This document shows, piece after piece, positions 52,727 to 60,821 of a stretch of DNA of 64,000 nt. The DNA is from Sulfobacillus acidophilus DSM 10332 (GTDB lineage Bacteria > Bacillota > Sulfobacillia > Sulfobacillales > Sulfobacillaceae): contig CP003179.1 of NCBI GenBank assembly GCA_000237975.1, forward strand, positions 1,612,001 through 1,676,000. Direction: 5' to 3'. Made by a program: the position numbers and the translations under genes. Position 1 is the first letter of the stretch. Every line of letters starts with the position of its first letter. Below the pieces are notes generated by a model that was given only the letters and a program-made list of their open reading frames with translations, was not told the DNA's origin and did not search any database.

Positions 52727-53506
52727 TTAGGATGCCGGAGCCGGAGGCACCGACGCGCCATAAGCGACGTTAAATCCATCCGTATCGGAATCGGGTAGCG
52801 ACGGCGTAGAGACTTGTTTATTTTGTTGAATCATGACGCCGCCATCACTAGCCGTCAACCCGGGATTGCCGCCGTTAACGGTTCCGGGGTCGAAGGTGGT
52901 TTCGCCATAATTGGCTAAAGTTGCGATGTGCCCACCAATGGTGGGGGCTTCCATAATCCATTCGGCAGATGCCCCTGGGCCGCTGTATGCTTGTACCGTG
53001 CTAAAGCTTTGGCCAGTCGAATTGTCCTGAATCTCAATCGTCCAATCCCCATTACCGTCATTCGTAATGCTAGCCGACATATGGTCTCCGGGATGAATCG
53101 TCATGGAGGAGATGGTTGTTTCCGCGGCCGGCAAGATTTCCCACCACGCGTAATAATGGGCGGAGCCCTGGCTGTAATCTTGTTCGGTGCCGGTTTGAAT
53201 TAAATCGGAATTGTTAAAGCCATCAATGCCTATCCAAGCCGACGAGTACGTAGCTTTGTTCGAGGGCGCGACACTAGGTACAATCCATTGACCGGTAATG
53301 CTGGTATAGGGCGCCGTCTGCGTAATCGCATATCCGGACCAGTTGCTGGATGCCCAACCAAACGTCGAGTGTTTGGGTACCGGATTAGAAATACGGGGTC
53401 GATGAAAGAGAGCCGTAGACACTTGCAGCGGCGTGAGGGGGGCACCATATATCCATCCTAAGAGGCCGATGAGAGGCGTTAAAGCGCCAGCGATACGGTA
53501 TTTCAT
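52727..53506 (-). CDS. Secreted glutamic endopeptidase, family G1 (eqolisin-like)
   Basis: 259 residues. N-terminal signal segment (about 1-25), then the G1 beta-sandwich: SSNWSGYAI, YSSAWIGIDG, the catalytic Gln in QTGTEQDY and Glu in AEWIMEAP, with FDPGTVNGG near the end. These are the Gln/Glu pair of eqolisins, fungal acid proteases that also occur in a few acidophilic bacteria. It should cut proteins outside the cell at low pH. The start follows GGGGAGG. No obvious pro-domain is longer than about 35 residues. Confidence 0.87.
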   Translation of the reverse strand: MKYRIAGALTPLIGLLGWIYGAPLTPLQVSTALFHRPRISNPVPKHSTFGWASSNWSGYAITQTAPYTSITGQWIVPSVAPSNKATYSSAWIGIDGFNNSDLIQTGTEQDYSQGSAHYYAWWEILPAAETTISSMTIHPGDHMSASITNDGNGDWTIEIQDNSTGQSFSTVQAYSGPGASAEWIMEAPTIGGHIATLANYGETTFDPGTVNGGNPGLTASDGGVMIQQNKQVSTPSLPDSDTDGFNVAYGASVPPAPAS

Positions 53507-53748
53507 GAAACGAACCTCCCCTAGGTTTTAGAGGCCCGTGAAAGGCCTTCACCACAGAATATTTGCCAAAATGTTCAAATCACCTCTTTTTACCAATTAA
53601 AATTTTTGACAAGTGATATTTTTAGAGACGTGAAAATGCCGCCAACAAGTCCACGGGCTCGGTGATGAAAATACGAGGGGAGGAAAGTCGATAGAACGGC
53701 GTCCAAGAAAGGGACACCATGTATTTGACAGGACGGGATTTCGATGGC

Positions 53749-54474
53749 CTATAAGCAGCCTCCATGATAATGGGGAGTGGATGGGATAGGGCCGTCAAGC
53801 CAGGTGGGCCATGGTTGAGGCAAATTTTGAATGGGGGGGACGGTAATGGCATCGACGACATCAGTTTTTGGATCACCCGGAGGCTCAAAATAGTATGTTC
53901 CCGCGTAATAAACGGGTGGGCATCCGTACTGCGTCCAGGTTTGGCGAACCCAGGCGGGCTCATGGTTCATTAACCATGTCTCGTCTGTATACGTACGATT
54001 CGAGAGGGGAGTGCCATTATCACGAATTGGGAGTCTTCTTAAAGTCACGAGCCCGGCATGGACAGGCACCGGATGGCTCCATCCGCCGGGCCATGTCGGA
54101 GGCATCACTGGGAGAACCACGTCCACTTGATGGCCAACTATCGCCCCGATTGGGGCCGATGCGGGAACCGCGTTAACGGGTGCCCAAAAGTAAAATTCCC
54201 GGCGATGGACCCAATGATGGTGTACCAAGAAGCTACCGGGACTGGATAGATAAATCGGTGGTTTATGGACTTCCTTCCATATCTGGCGAACAATTGCCGG
54301 CTGCCACGCCATTAAATACTGCTCTTGGGCTGCGACGCCGTGTAATGCGACGGGTGGACCATACGACATGGGCTGGCGCTTGGGTAGCCTTCCGCCAGCC
54401 AGCGAGGTGGGGGGAGAGCCGCATGCAGTCGTCAAAATGCCGCTTAAGGCCAAGAAAAACATCAAACGCTTCAT
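53749..54474 (-). CDS. Predicted lipoprotein of unknown function
   Basis: 241 residues. A lipoprotein signal MKRLMFFLALSGILTTACGS has the lipobox Cys at residue 18. The mature part is rich in Pro, Trp, Tyr and His with two PPxYxx-type stretches (HKPPIYLSSPGSF and GCPPVYYAGTYYF) that look like an internal repeat. No family is recognised. ATG 54474 has AGGAGAG upstream; the frame to 54507 has none. It is the last chromosomal gene before the virus-like block. Confidence 0.7.
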   Translation of the reverse strand: MKRLMFFLALSGILTTACGSPPTSLAGGRLPKRQPMSYGPPVALHGVAAQEQYLMAWQPAIVRQIWKEVHKPPIYLSSPGSFLVHHHWVHRREFYFWAPVNAVPASAPIGAIVGHQVDVVLPVMPPTWPGGWSHPVPVHAGLVTLRRLPIRDNGTPLSNRTYTDETWLMNHEPAWVRQTWTQYGCPPVYYAGTYYFEPPGDPKTDVVDAITVPPIQNLPQPWPTWLDGPIPSTPHYHGGCL

Positions 54475-55061
54475 GGTCACTCTCCTACACCGATCGGCGT
54501 AATACAAACGCCTATTCTCGCCAAAATGTGACGGGTTAGGTGCCGATCATCATTTGATGCAAGTCTGCCAGATTAATCTAAACACGTCACTGATGGTGAG
54601 GCTGGCAACACGTATCCGTCTAAACCAACTTGTTGATTCGTCGTAAAAAACCCATACGGCACCGACCTGTCAGGATTAAAGGATTCGGATTGAACCAGGT
54701 AGTCGTGCGTAAAGCCATAGCATGAGAGCCAACCGTGAACTGAATATGAACGCCACTATTCGACGATGTGCACGTAATTGTACCATTCCGAACTGAAGGT
54801 TCGGACCATTCCCGTGAAAGGCGCATAGGTTGAACGGTACAAGGTAGGTCTATATATTAGATTTAACAAATTGTCGGTTGATCTTCAATCGAAAGAGATC
54901 CATCAGGGAGGGAAAGGTTGAAGCAACGTCCGATAAGACACATTTTTACCATGCAGGTGTCAAATCGCGTCGGAAGAAAGCCTGGCACCAAAACAGGAAC
55001 TTCCTGGTCCCTCCAATAACTGGATGAGTTGACATAATCCAGTAGCATTGGAGGTTTTTGT
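54475..55061. other. Junction region left of the provirus
   Basis: 587 bases without a supported gene. Short minus-strand frames (54620-54826; 54863-55048) have no ribosome binding sites. AT content is higher than on either side. There is no tRNA gene or direct repeat that would mark an attachment site. A TTGACA at 55029-55034 could be a -35 box for the first viral gene, but no -10 follows at proper distance. The left edge of the integrated element must lie here or just inside 55062. Confidence 0.45.
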
Positions 55062-55829
55062 ATGCCGCAGTACTTTCGGGCCCAGCCCCGGCCCCGGGGT
55101 GGTACAGTATGCCAATGTCCCGAGTGTTTGAACCCGATTATACCCTCCTTAAGTTATCCCCATGCCACCCCATATCGCTGTGTCGTATGTGATGCCGAGT
55201 GTCACGGCGCGGCGATGCCGGGGGCTCTCTGCTGGGATTGCTACAAGATGGCGACGTGGTGGCTGGGCTTTTTGCTAGATGGCATTCGCATGGCAACCGG
55301 CACATGGCGCCATCCCTTTTGGGAAGAGTCCGAGTACTGGCGATGGATAGGAGGATATGGAAATGATGATGAATCCAACGACACGCCTGTGGCGCCGGCT
55401 GCAATTACACGCCCAGCGCCTCGGGCAGATCATCAATCTACTGGCGGCCGCGCAATCGCGGCCGGACGATCCGGCCCTCCACCGACGGGCGCTCCGGGAC
55501 CTCTTAGCACAACTGGACGGGTGGACGTGGGATCTGGAGATCGCGTACCGGCAACTGGCGGACGGCCGACTTCCGGCCGGCAAAGCCGAAGCCGGACTGA
55601 TGGCGGCGTGGGAGCGGCTCGAGGCCGGCCTCGCGGAATGGGGCGCAGCGTGGTGGGATACCGGTACTGGACAACCGGCGAGATTGACCAGCTCATCGAC
55701 GCCTATAGCGCCGGCGCCACGGCCCGGGAAGTAGCCGCCACCCTCGGGCGCTCCTACCAGTCGGTCCGCAACAAAATCCAGGAACTCGGGCTGACGCACG
55801 CCGAGGAGGGACGCCATGCTCTGGGTTAA
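55062..55829 (+). CDS. Provirus protein: zinc-finger N-domain, low-complexity middle, SANT-like HTH C-end
   Basis: 255 codons as read. The first 100 residues carry clustered cysteines (CQCPEC, CVVCDAEC, CWDC) and aromatic residues, a zinc-binding domain. The middle (about 105-190) is Pro/Ala/Gly/Arg/Thr-rich and looks like a non-coding shadow of the nested gene at 55363. The last 55 residues form a Myb/SANT-like HTH (YWTTGEIDQLIDAY, LGRSYQSVRNKI). The C-part could be its own gene from ATG 55638 (63 residues). Either one unusual fusion or two genes joined by loss of a stop codon. GGAGG lies seven bases before ATG 55062. Confidence 0.55.
   Translation: MPQYFRAQPRPRGGTVCQCPECLNPIIPSLSYPHATPYRCVVCDAECHGAAMPGALCWDCYKMATWWLGFLLDGIRMATGTWRHPFWEESEYWRWIGGYGNDDESNDTPVAPAAITRPAPRADHQSTGGRAIAAGRSGPPPTGAPGPLSTTGRVDVGSGDRVPATGGRPTSGRQSRSRTDGGVGAARGRPRGMGRSVVGYRYWTTGEIDQLIDAYSAGATAREVAATLGRSYQSVRNKIQELGLTHAEEGRHALG
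55363..55734 (+). CDS. Nested small helical protein of the provirus
   Basis: About 123 residues from ATG 55363 (alternatives 55357, 55366, 55369), with TAGGAGG eight bases upstream. Strongly helical: TRLWRRLQLHAQRLGQIINLLAAAQ, LHRRALRDLLAQLDGW. It lies entirely inside the 55062-55829 frame in another register. Its composition is more protein-like than that frame over the same bases, and the ribosome binding site is good. Function unknown. Confidence 0.6.
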   Translation: MMMNPTTRLWRRLQLHAQRLGQIINLLAAAQSRPDDPALHRRALRDLLAQLDGWTWDLEIAYRQLADGRLPAGKAEAGLMAAWERLEAGLAEWGAAWWDTGTGQPARLTSSSTPIAPAPRPGK

Positions 55830-56034
55830 ACGCTGCACGATCTGGACGTGCGAACTAGACGACGACATCGTATGGGCCGATGCCGGGGAACGGATTGAGA
55901 CGGAGATCATACGCCATCAAGATTGGTTCCACGGCGGTCGGCGGGATACGCCGGGCCGGATACGCTACTGGCGGATTTATGGAGGGGGAGGGAAATCGGA
56001 TGTTAGCACTGAACGCCGCGCTCTGGGGGATTGA
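55816..56034 (+). CDS. Provirus hypothetical protein (72 residues)
   Basis: Small, charged, beta-rich sequence (MLWVKRCTIWTCELDDDIVW). A strong GAGGAGGGA is six bases before the ATG. It overlaps the upstream stop by 14 bases and the next gene by 35. No family recognised. Confidence 0.6.
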   Translation: MLWVKRCTIWTCELDDDIVWADAGERIETEIIRHQDWFHGGRRDTPGRIRYWRIYGGGGKSDVSTERRALGD

Positions 56035-56197
56035 TCCCGATGACTATACCGGGAGCGTGCAGGGCGCCTATATGGCCGCGAATACCTGTGATGGGTGTGG
56101 TCACTTTTTGTGCGGTCGCGGCTGGCACTATCGGCCGGATTGGGTCTTGTGCGAACGCTGTCACACGTACGTGCAATGGGGGGAGGGATTGGAGTGA
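56000..56197 (+). CDS. Provirus zinc-ribbon protein (65 residues)
   Basis: Two CxxC pairs, CDGC and CERC, about 19 residues apart, predict one zinc site (NTCDGCGHFLC, LCERCHTYV). ATG 56000 was chosen because GGGAGGG lies eight bases upstream; the frame itself opens earlier without a ribosome binding site. Its stop overlaps the next start as GTGA. Confidence 0.7.
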   Translation: MLALNAALWGIDPDDYTGSVQGAYMAANTCDGCGHFLCGRGWHYRPDWVLCERCHTYVQWGEGLE

Positions 56198-56445
56198 ACG
56201 AGGAGACGCCGGCCAAAACGGTGGCCCACCTTGAGTTCCACTGGTGGCTCGTCCAGACACAAAAGCAGGTTTACATGGACATCAAATCAGGGGGCCGTCG
56301 TGATCTATTGTGGGAAGGACTCACGATAGCGATCGATCAAATCGCGCAAACAGAAGCCATGTCCATGGCACAAGCGTTGGGGCGGCTAGCCATGATTTAT
56401 CGGGAAAACGCCTCGGAGTGGCATCCCGTACGGGTGGAGGGATAA
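56194..56445 (+). CDS. Provirus hypothetical protein (83 residues)
   Basis: Starts at GTG 56194, overlapping the previous stop, with GGGAGGG upstream. Soluble, helical (LLWEGLTIAIDQIAQTEAMSMAQALGRLAMIY). Function unknown. Confidence 0.65.
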   Translation: MNEETPAKTVAHLEFHWWLVQTQKQVYMDIKSGGRRDLLWEGLTIAIDQIAQTEAMSMAQALGRLAMIYRENASEWHPVRVEG

Positions 56446-56447
56446 GC

Positions 56448-56876
56448 ATGAATGATGAACTGGAACTGAGGCTAAGGGATATTGATCTCTCCCTGAATGC
56501 GATCACCGTTCGCCTCGAGGAAATCCGCGACACGCTAGGCGACCTGGGGACAGGCCAGGTGACCTACCTGAATCAACGACTCATCATGGACACGGCGGCG
56601 GTGATAGGAGACCGCTTCGAGACTATCCAAATGGGACTTCCGGCCGTCTTTTTCGTGCCAGGGAAAGACGGTCCCAAGAAGCTGAAAGTCGCGCTACAGA
56701 TGTCCGAAAGCCTGCTCGGACAGAAACTCTGGACATACTCGCTGCAATTGGAAGACGGCGGCACTACGAATGTGAGCGCACTTGAAAGAGGTGTGGCCCG
56801 TGAGCGAGCTTTAATGACCTTATTCGATATAATTCGCTCCGCTATGGGAATCGACCGGGGCCAAGGAAAGGAGTAG
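56448..56876 (+). CDS. Provirus hypothetical protein (142 residues)
   Basis: N-terminal helical segment (about 1-40) that may form a coiled coil (LRLRDIDLSLNAITVRLEEIRDTL), then a mixed alpha/beta part with FVPGKDGPKKLKVALQ. ATG 56448 follows GGAGG by seven bases and lies two bases after the previous stop. No family recognised. Confidence 0.65.
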   Translation: MNDELELRLRDIDLSLNAITVRLEEIRDTLGDLGTGQVTYLNQRLIMDTAAVIGDRFETIQMGLPAVFFVPGKDGPKKLKVALQMSESLLGQKLWTYSLQLEDGGTTNVSALERGVARERALMTLFDIIRSAMGIDRGQGKE

Positions 56877-56882
56877 TCCGAT

Positions 56883-57272
56883 ATGGTGAAAAAAGAGAAC
56901 GTGTTTCCCTTATATGATCATACAATCGGCTTGCCGTGGGACAACTGGCCGCTCTTTTTGGACTACTTGGCTGAATGGATGCGATACGCCGCGGAAGATG
57001 AACCTAGTTACTTCGTCATCTTAGATGGTTTGGCGTCCAAAACGATGGTCATGGTTAAAAGTCCTACGGTTGACGAAGCCCCCGACGACTCGCAATACGT
57101 GACCTTAGTGGTCGACGCAGATGCCCTGTACATGGTGTGGCATCTGGTCGGCCAGGTGTTGAAAACGGTATCGGCCCAAGCAGAGCGGCAATTCCGATTA
57201 GCCATTGGCTGGGAACCACCGGACAATTTCAGGGTGATGTGGAACTTGAGCCGGGAGGAGGATTTGGAGTGA
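56883..57272 (+). CDS. Provirus hypothetical protein (129 residues)
   Basis: Acidic, Trp-rich soluble protein (DNWPLFLDYLAEWMRYAAEDE). AAGGAG lies upstream. Its stop overlaps the next start (TGATG). Function unknown; it belongs to the early block before the Rep gene. Confidence 0.65.
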   Translation: MVKKENVFPLYDHTIGLPWDNWPLFLDYLAEWMRYAAEDEPSYFVILDGLASKTMVMVKSPTVDEAPDDSQYVTLVVDADALYMVWHLVGQVLKTVSAQAERQFRLAIGWEPPDNFRVMWNLSREEDLE

Positions 57273-57727
57273 TGCGGTATGACGGGAACGGGCGCCTTCG
57301 CGTTACAAATGAGGATTCCGGGTACATGGTTTATGCGGATATTGTCCAGGGCGTCGCCAAATTTGCTTTGGCGATCCCATGGGGTCAGGACACGAGCCCG
57401 ATACGTGGCAATTTTCGGTTAGACGACATGAACCTTGAGGACATCGGCATGTTCGAAAAAGTGCTGATGCAAACCCGGATAGCCGAGCTAGAGCGCAAGT
57501 TGGCCGAAAGAACTCATGAAAACGCAGAAATTAACCGCGTGAAGACGTACTACGCCAGTAAAATTCAAACCCTACGGGCCGATTTACAAAAGGTGAGTGC
57601 CCGTATCCTCGATAGTCTCAGTACTGAAGAGCTGATCAGTGCCCTTGTGAAGCGTGCCGGCTGGATGCACCTGGTAGCCGATATAGCCGACGCATGGAAA
57701 CGGGAGAGTACCGGCGAAGAGGAGTAG
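57272..57727 (+). CDS. Provirus coiled-coil protein (151 residues)
   Basis: A beta-rich N-terminal half is followed by a long coiled coil (about residues 65-115: MQTRIAELERKLAERTHENAEI) and a short helical end. ATG 57272 overlaps the previous stop; GGGAGGAGG precedes it. Function unknown; it may be a replication accessory or regulator by position before rep. Confidence 0.65.
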   Translation: MRYDGNGRLRVTNEDSGYMVYADIVQGVAKFALAIPWGQDTSPIRGNFRLDDMNLEDIGMFEKVLMQTRIAELERKLAERTHENAEINRVKTYYASKIQTLRADLQKVSARILDSLSTEELISALVKRAGWMHLVADIADAWKRESTGEEE

Positions 57728-57732
57728 TGGCG

Positions 57733-59412
57733 ATGGCCCTGGCTTCACATATACTTGATACTTTGGAACAAGTCGGGTCAATTCCAAACAGCGGCCGGCT
57801 CGATTACGAAACATGGCTCGGGCGGGCGGTCGAACGGAACGGCCGCCTAGCGGGCCGGCTGGGCGTGGTGCGAGAAGGCGACTGGCTGGGCCGGGAGGAT
57901 CGGCAGAAGTTGCGGCGCAAGGCGCACGCTTTGCGCCTCTGCTCCCGTGAGCGGTGGATCCAGTTCACGCCGGGCGGCCAGGCCGTGCCCGGGCCGCGCA
58001 TCCATTGTGGCGACCGGCTATGCCCAGTCTGCACGGCCCGGCGGACGCACCGCTGGCAAGACCGGCTCAAGGGATGGGTGACGCCGGACGGGCGAACGCG
58101 GCGGGATGGCACCGGGCGACTCAAAGGGACGCGCACATGGGATGAGATTACGGCCGATGCGGCGGCGAAAGCGTGGCGCGTCCTGCGGTCCGGGCAGCCG
58201 GCTGACGACATGGCCGTCCAGTTGGCGGCTATAGACCAAGCCGCCCACCAGGAAGCCGCAACCCGGGTGGATAGCCTCTATCTCCGGTTCGCCACGCTCA
58301 CGATACCTAACATCCCTCATGTGTGGATGCTGGGCATCGGCCGCGACATCCTCGATACTGTTCTGTTGCGGCCATTCCGACGCATGTGGGACGCCATCAA
58401 GCGGCGCCGGAACCGGGCCAAGAAAAAGGAGCTGCGCACAACGTATGATCCGGGCCGCCGGCAAAGCTACGCCGCGATCCAACGAGCCCGGCAGGGCCAA
58501 CGCCGGCACTGGACGTGGCGCCGGCCTAAAGGCCGGCACTACCTCCTCGGGTTGAGTTATCTGACGCGGTGGCTCGGGCATGTCATCGCCGGCGAGACGA
58601 CACACACTCCGAAGACCGGCTATCATCCCCACCTGCATATCTTGATATGGAGCCGCCGGCCCTATCTCTCGCAGGGGATCTTACGCCATGTCTGGCGGCA
58701 TTATACCGGGAATCCGGCCATCAAAGCCGTCCAAGTCCAGGCGGCCGATCCCCTGACTGTAGGGTCGGAACTGGCTAAATATCTGACCAAGCTGGATAAG
58801 ACACAGAGCATTGCCCTGCAAGAGATAGCCCGCGCCTGGTATGGCCGCCGATCCATCTGGACGGGGGGCATTGCCTATGGCGTCCAGTGGTCTCGCCAAA
58901 CGGCCGAACAGGCACAAATGCAACGCTTGTCCGAACGGCCCCTGAGCAAGACCGGGCGCCACGTGCAACGCCGATGGATGCGGGGGCAATGGCAGGATAC
59001 GCCCATGGACATCCAGGCGCCGGTAAAAACCGCCGAACAGTGGGCGCATCCGCTGACCGTGGCAGCCGATGGGGAACGGGTGACCGTCCGGGCCCGCGAC
59101 GCGGCGCTGGATCGAAGAGCTCTGACGTTGCAGCGCCCGCATCGGACGGCATGGTGGCAGACCGACTGGGACGAACAGGACGCGGCGCAAGTGGCCCGAC
59201 AAAACGCCGTGTTACGGGGCTTGCCTACCCGGCCGGCGCGATGGACGCCGGAGCGGCTGCAATTTTATCTGTCCCTCGCGGTGTGGATATGGCTCAGCAA
59301 GCTGTGGGATGCCGTATGGCCGGTCGGCACGGGCCGGGAAGTTGAAGCCGGGATTCGGGCGTTATGTACGTGGTATGACGAATCATGCACAACATCTAGG
59401 ATATCGGCCTAA
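57733..59412 (+). CDS. rep: Rolling-circle replication initiator (HUH endonuclease, Rep_1-like)
   Basis: 559 residues, long for this family. A cysteine cluster, CGDRLCPVC (about 93-101), as in plasmid and archaeal Reps, precedes motif 1 (FATLTIP, about 186), motif 2 with the metal-binding histidines (HPHLH, about 298) and motif 3 with the nicking tyrosine (KYLTK, about 349). Between motifs 1 and 2 lies a very Arg-rich stretch. It would nick one strand at the origin and start rolling-circle replication. ATG 57733 has GAGGAG upstream. Corticovirus PM2 uses a Rep of this class; tectiviruses use protein-primed polymerases. Confidence 0.85.
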   Translation: MALASHILDTLEQVGSIPNSGRLDYETWLGRAVERNGRLAGRLGVVREGDWLGREDRQKLRRKAHALRLCSRERWIQFTPGGQAVPGPRIHCGDRLCPVCTARRTHRWQDRLKGWVTPDGRTRRDGTGRLKGTRTWDEITADAAAKAWRVLRSGQPADDMAVQLAAIDQAAHQEAATRVDSLYLRFATLTIPNIPHVWMLGIGRDILDTVLLRPFRRMWDAIKRRRNRAKKKELRTTYDPGRRQSYAAIQRARQGQRRHWTWRRPKGRHYLLGLSYLTRWLGHVIAGETTHTPKTGYHPHLHILIWSRRPYLSQGILRHVWRHYTGNPAIKAVQVQAADPLTVGSELAKYLTKLDKTQSIALQEIARAWYGRRSIWTGGIAYGVQWSRQTAEQAQMQRLSERPLSKTGRHVQRRWMRGQWQDTPMDIQAPVKTAEQWAHPLTVAADGERVTVRARDAALDRRALTLQRPHRTAWWQTDWDEQDAAQVARQNAVLRGLPTRPARWTPERLQFYLSLAVWIWLSKLWDAVWPVGTGREVEAGIRALCTWYDESCTTSRISA

Positions 59413-59446
59413 TCACAAATACCATATGTAGAGAGGAGGGAAAAGG

Positions 59447-59710
59447 ATGCCGTTAGTGCAATGCCCGCAGTGTGGGCGGGCGCATAAAAGCCAGGCGAAA
59501 AAGCGGTGGCATTGTACCGCGTGTGGCACGCTCTGGGATGCCTCGGGCCGGGTGGTGACGGGACGGCCGCTCAAACCCGGCGACACCTCCAAAGCCCTGG
59601 CGGCCCGCGGCCTCAAGCCGAAGGCCGAACGGGAAAGCGTTCCCCAACCTGAACCGCCGAAGCAAGAACAGCCGAAAAAAAAGCGGTTTTGGGATGTCGA
59701 GGTTCTTTGA
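59447..59710 (+). CDS. Provirus zinc-ribbon protein (87 residues)
   Basis: Two CxxC pairs near the N-terminus (CPQC and CTAC, residues 6-9 and 23-26) form a zinc ribbon; the C-terminus is Lys/Pro/Gln-rich. GAGGAGGG precedes ATG 59447. Probably a DNA-binding accessory. Two bases separate it from the next gene. Confidence 0.7.
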   Translation: MPLVQCPQCGRAHKSQAKKRWHCTACGTLWDASGRVVTGRPLKPGDTSKALAARGLKPKAERESVPQPEPPKQEQPKKKRFWDVEVL

Positions 59711-59712
59711 TA

Positions 59713-60006
59713 ATGCGCCGACCGTGGACCACTAAAGAACGCGAACAGGCACTCGCGTTGTATGCGGAAGGCATTCCTATCGGCGAGATAGCGGACCGCC
59801 TGGGTCGCACACCCGGCAGTATATCGACGCTCATCCGAGTATGGGGAACACCAAACCGGCACAGGCGCTGGACCACTGAGGAAGATCAGCTATTGGCCGA
59901 ATGGGAATCCCTTGGGGAGATTGCCCGCCGGTTGGGACGCAGTTATACCGCCGTGAGGTTACGGCGCCACCAATTACTGAGGAGGCATGATCATGGAGAT
60001 ATTTGA
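59713..60006 (+). CDS. Provirus protein with two SANT/Myb-like helix-turn-helix units
   Basis: 97 residues with two similar HTH units: RPWTTKEREQALALYAEG...EIADRLGRTPGSIS and HRRWTTEEDQLLAEW...EIARRLGRSYTAV. The second resembles the HTH at 55638-55829 (WTTGEIDQL, LGRSYQSV). Likely a viral transcription regulator. It ends overlapping the next gene by 14 bases. Confidence 0.75.
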   Translation: MRRPWTTKEREQALALYAEGIPIGEIADRLGRTPGSISTLIRVWGTPNRHRRWTTEEDQLLAEWESLGEIARRLGRSYTAVRLRRHQLLRRHDHGDI

Positions 60007-60187
60007 GGCCGGGTTCTTGGGCGATGGGTGGAAAGTCGTATGGGATAAGTCCAAGGCCAAGTATCGGATCGTCGAGGAAAATTGGTCGTCAGGATATCGG
60101 TCGGTAGAGTTTAACGAAAAGGAATTCCGCAAGCTGTGGGGAGCTATGGGCGATCTCATAAAGGCCCGCGAGGCCGGGGAGGTATGA
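59993..60187 (+). CDS. Provirus hypothetical protein (64 residues)
   Basis: Small soluble protein (FEAGFLGDGWKVVWDKSKAK). ATG 59993 has GAGGAGG seven bases ahead; ATG 59987 is too near to it. Function unknown. Confidence 0.6.
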   Translation: MEIFEAGFLGDGWKVVWDKSKAKYRIVEENWSSGYRSVEFNEKEFRKLWGAMGDLIKAREAGEV

Positions 60188-60188
60188 C

Positions 60189-60821
60189 ATGCCGGTACCA
60201 AATAGCATTATCCTTACCTGGGCCCGGAACATCCTGGACGCACTGGGAGCGCCGCCGACCCCGGCGAATATGACCATCATGGCCGGCTGGATCGTGGGGG
60301 AACATGGCTGGAACTGGGATGGCACTGGGAACAATCCGATGAACACGACCTGGAACATGCAGGCGCCCGGGGAACACAGTATCAATTCCGTGCATGTCCA
60401 GGCTTACCCAACGGCTCAAGTCGGGCTACAAGCGACCTTGAACACGCTCCAACAGCCGGAGTACGCCCCCCTTGTCCAGGCACTCCAGGCAGGGGATCCC
60501 AACGCCTTTTGGTCGTCGGATGGGGAAAAGGCCCTCGCGACATGGGGGGGATCGGCATCCTATCCGTCTTACCTGAAGTCAGTAGTGGATTCGGTATCAG
60601 GAATCCCGTCCCAATATCTCGCAGCCGGCACCGTGGCTACCCTGCCCAGCGTCAGCGTGCAAAGCGTCCTGAATGATCTGAAAGCCGGAGCCCAAAGTCT
60701 GGCCGACGTATTGGGGCTGAAGCAATTCCTCACGGGCGGCAACAGTCAAGACCTCCTCATCGGGGCCGCCATCGGGATCTTGATCCTCGTGTTAGTGGCA
60801 GAAGGTGTGGAAAATGTCTGA
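60189..60821 (+). CDS. Transglycosylase-like virion or lysis enzyme with C-terminal membrane anchor
   Basis: 210 residues. The first 140 resemble phage muramidase/transglycosylase-like domains: a likely acidic residue in WIVGEHGWN, then NNPMNTTWNM and VQAYPTAQVGLQATLNTL, a block often seen in phage lysins. The last 30 residues form a membrane helix (DLLIGAAIGILILVLVAEG). Membrane-bound transglycosylases help internal-membrane phages to breach the wall during entry. GGGAGG precedes ATG 60189, and the end overlaps the next gene by eight bases. Confidence 0.7.
   Translation: MPVPNSIILTWARNILDALGAPPTPANMTIMAGWIVGEHGWNWDGTGNNPMNTTWNMQAPGEHSINSVHVQAYPTAQVGLQATLNTLQQPEYAPLVQALQAGDPNAFWSSDGEKALATWGGSASYPSYLKSVVDSVSGIPSQYLAAGTVATLPSVSVQSVLNDLKAGAQSLADVLGLKQFLTGGNSQDLLIGAAIGILILVLVAEGVENV

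Noticed and set aside
54620-54826. Small minus-strand frame left of the provirus
   Set aside because: No ribosome binding site, no recognisable domain and no conserved neighbours; could be a gene remnant but this cannot be supported.
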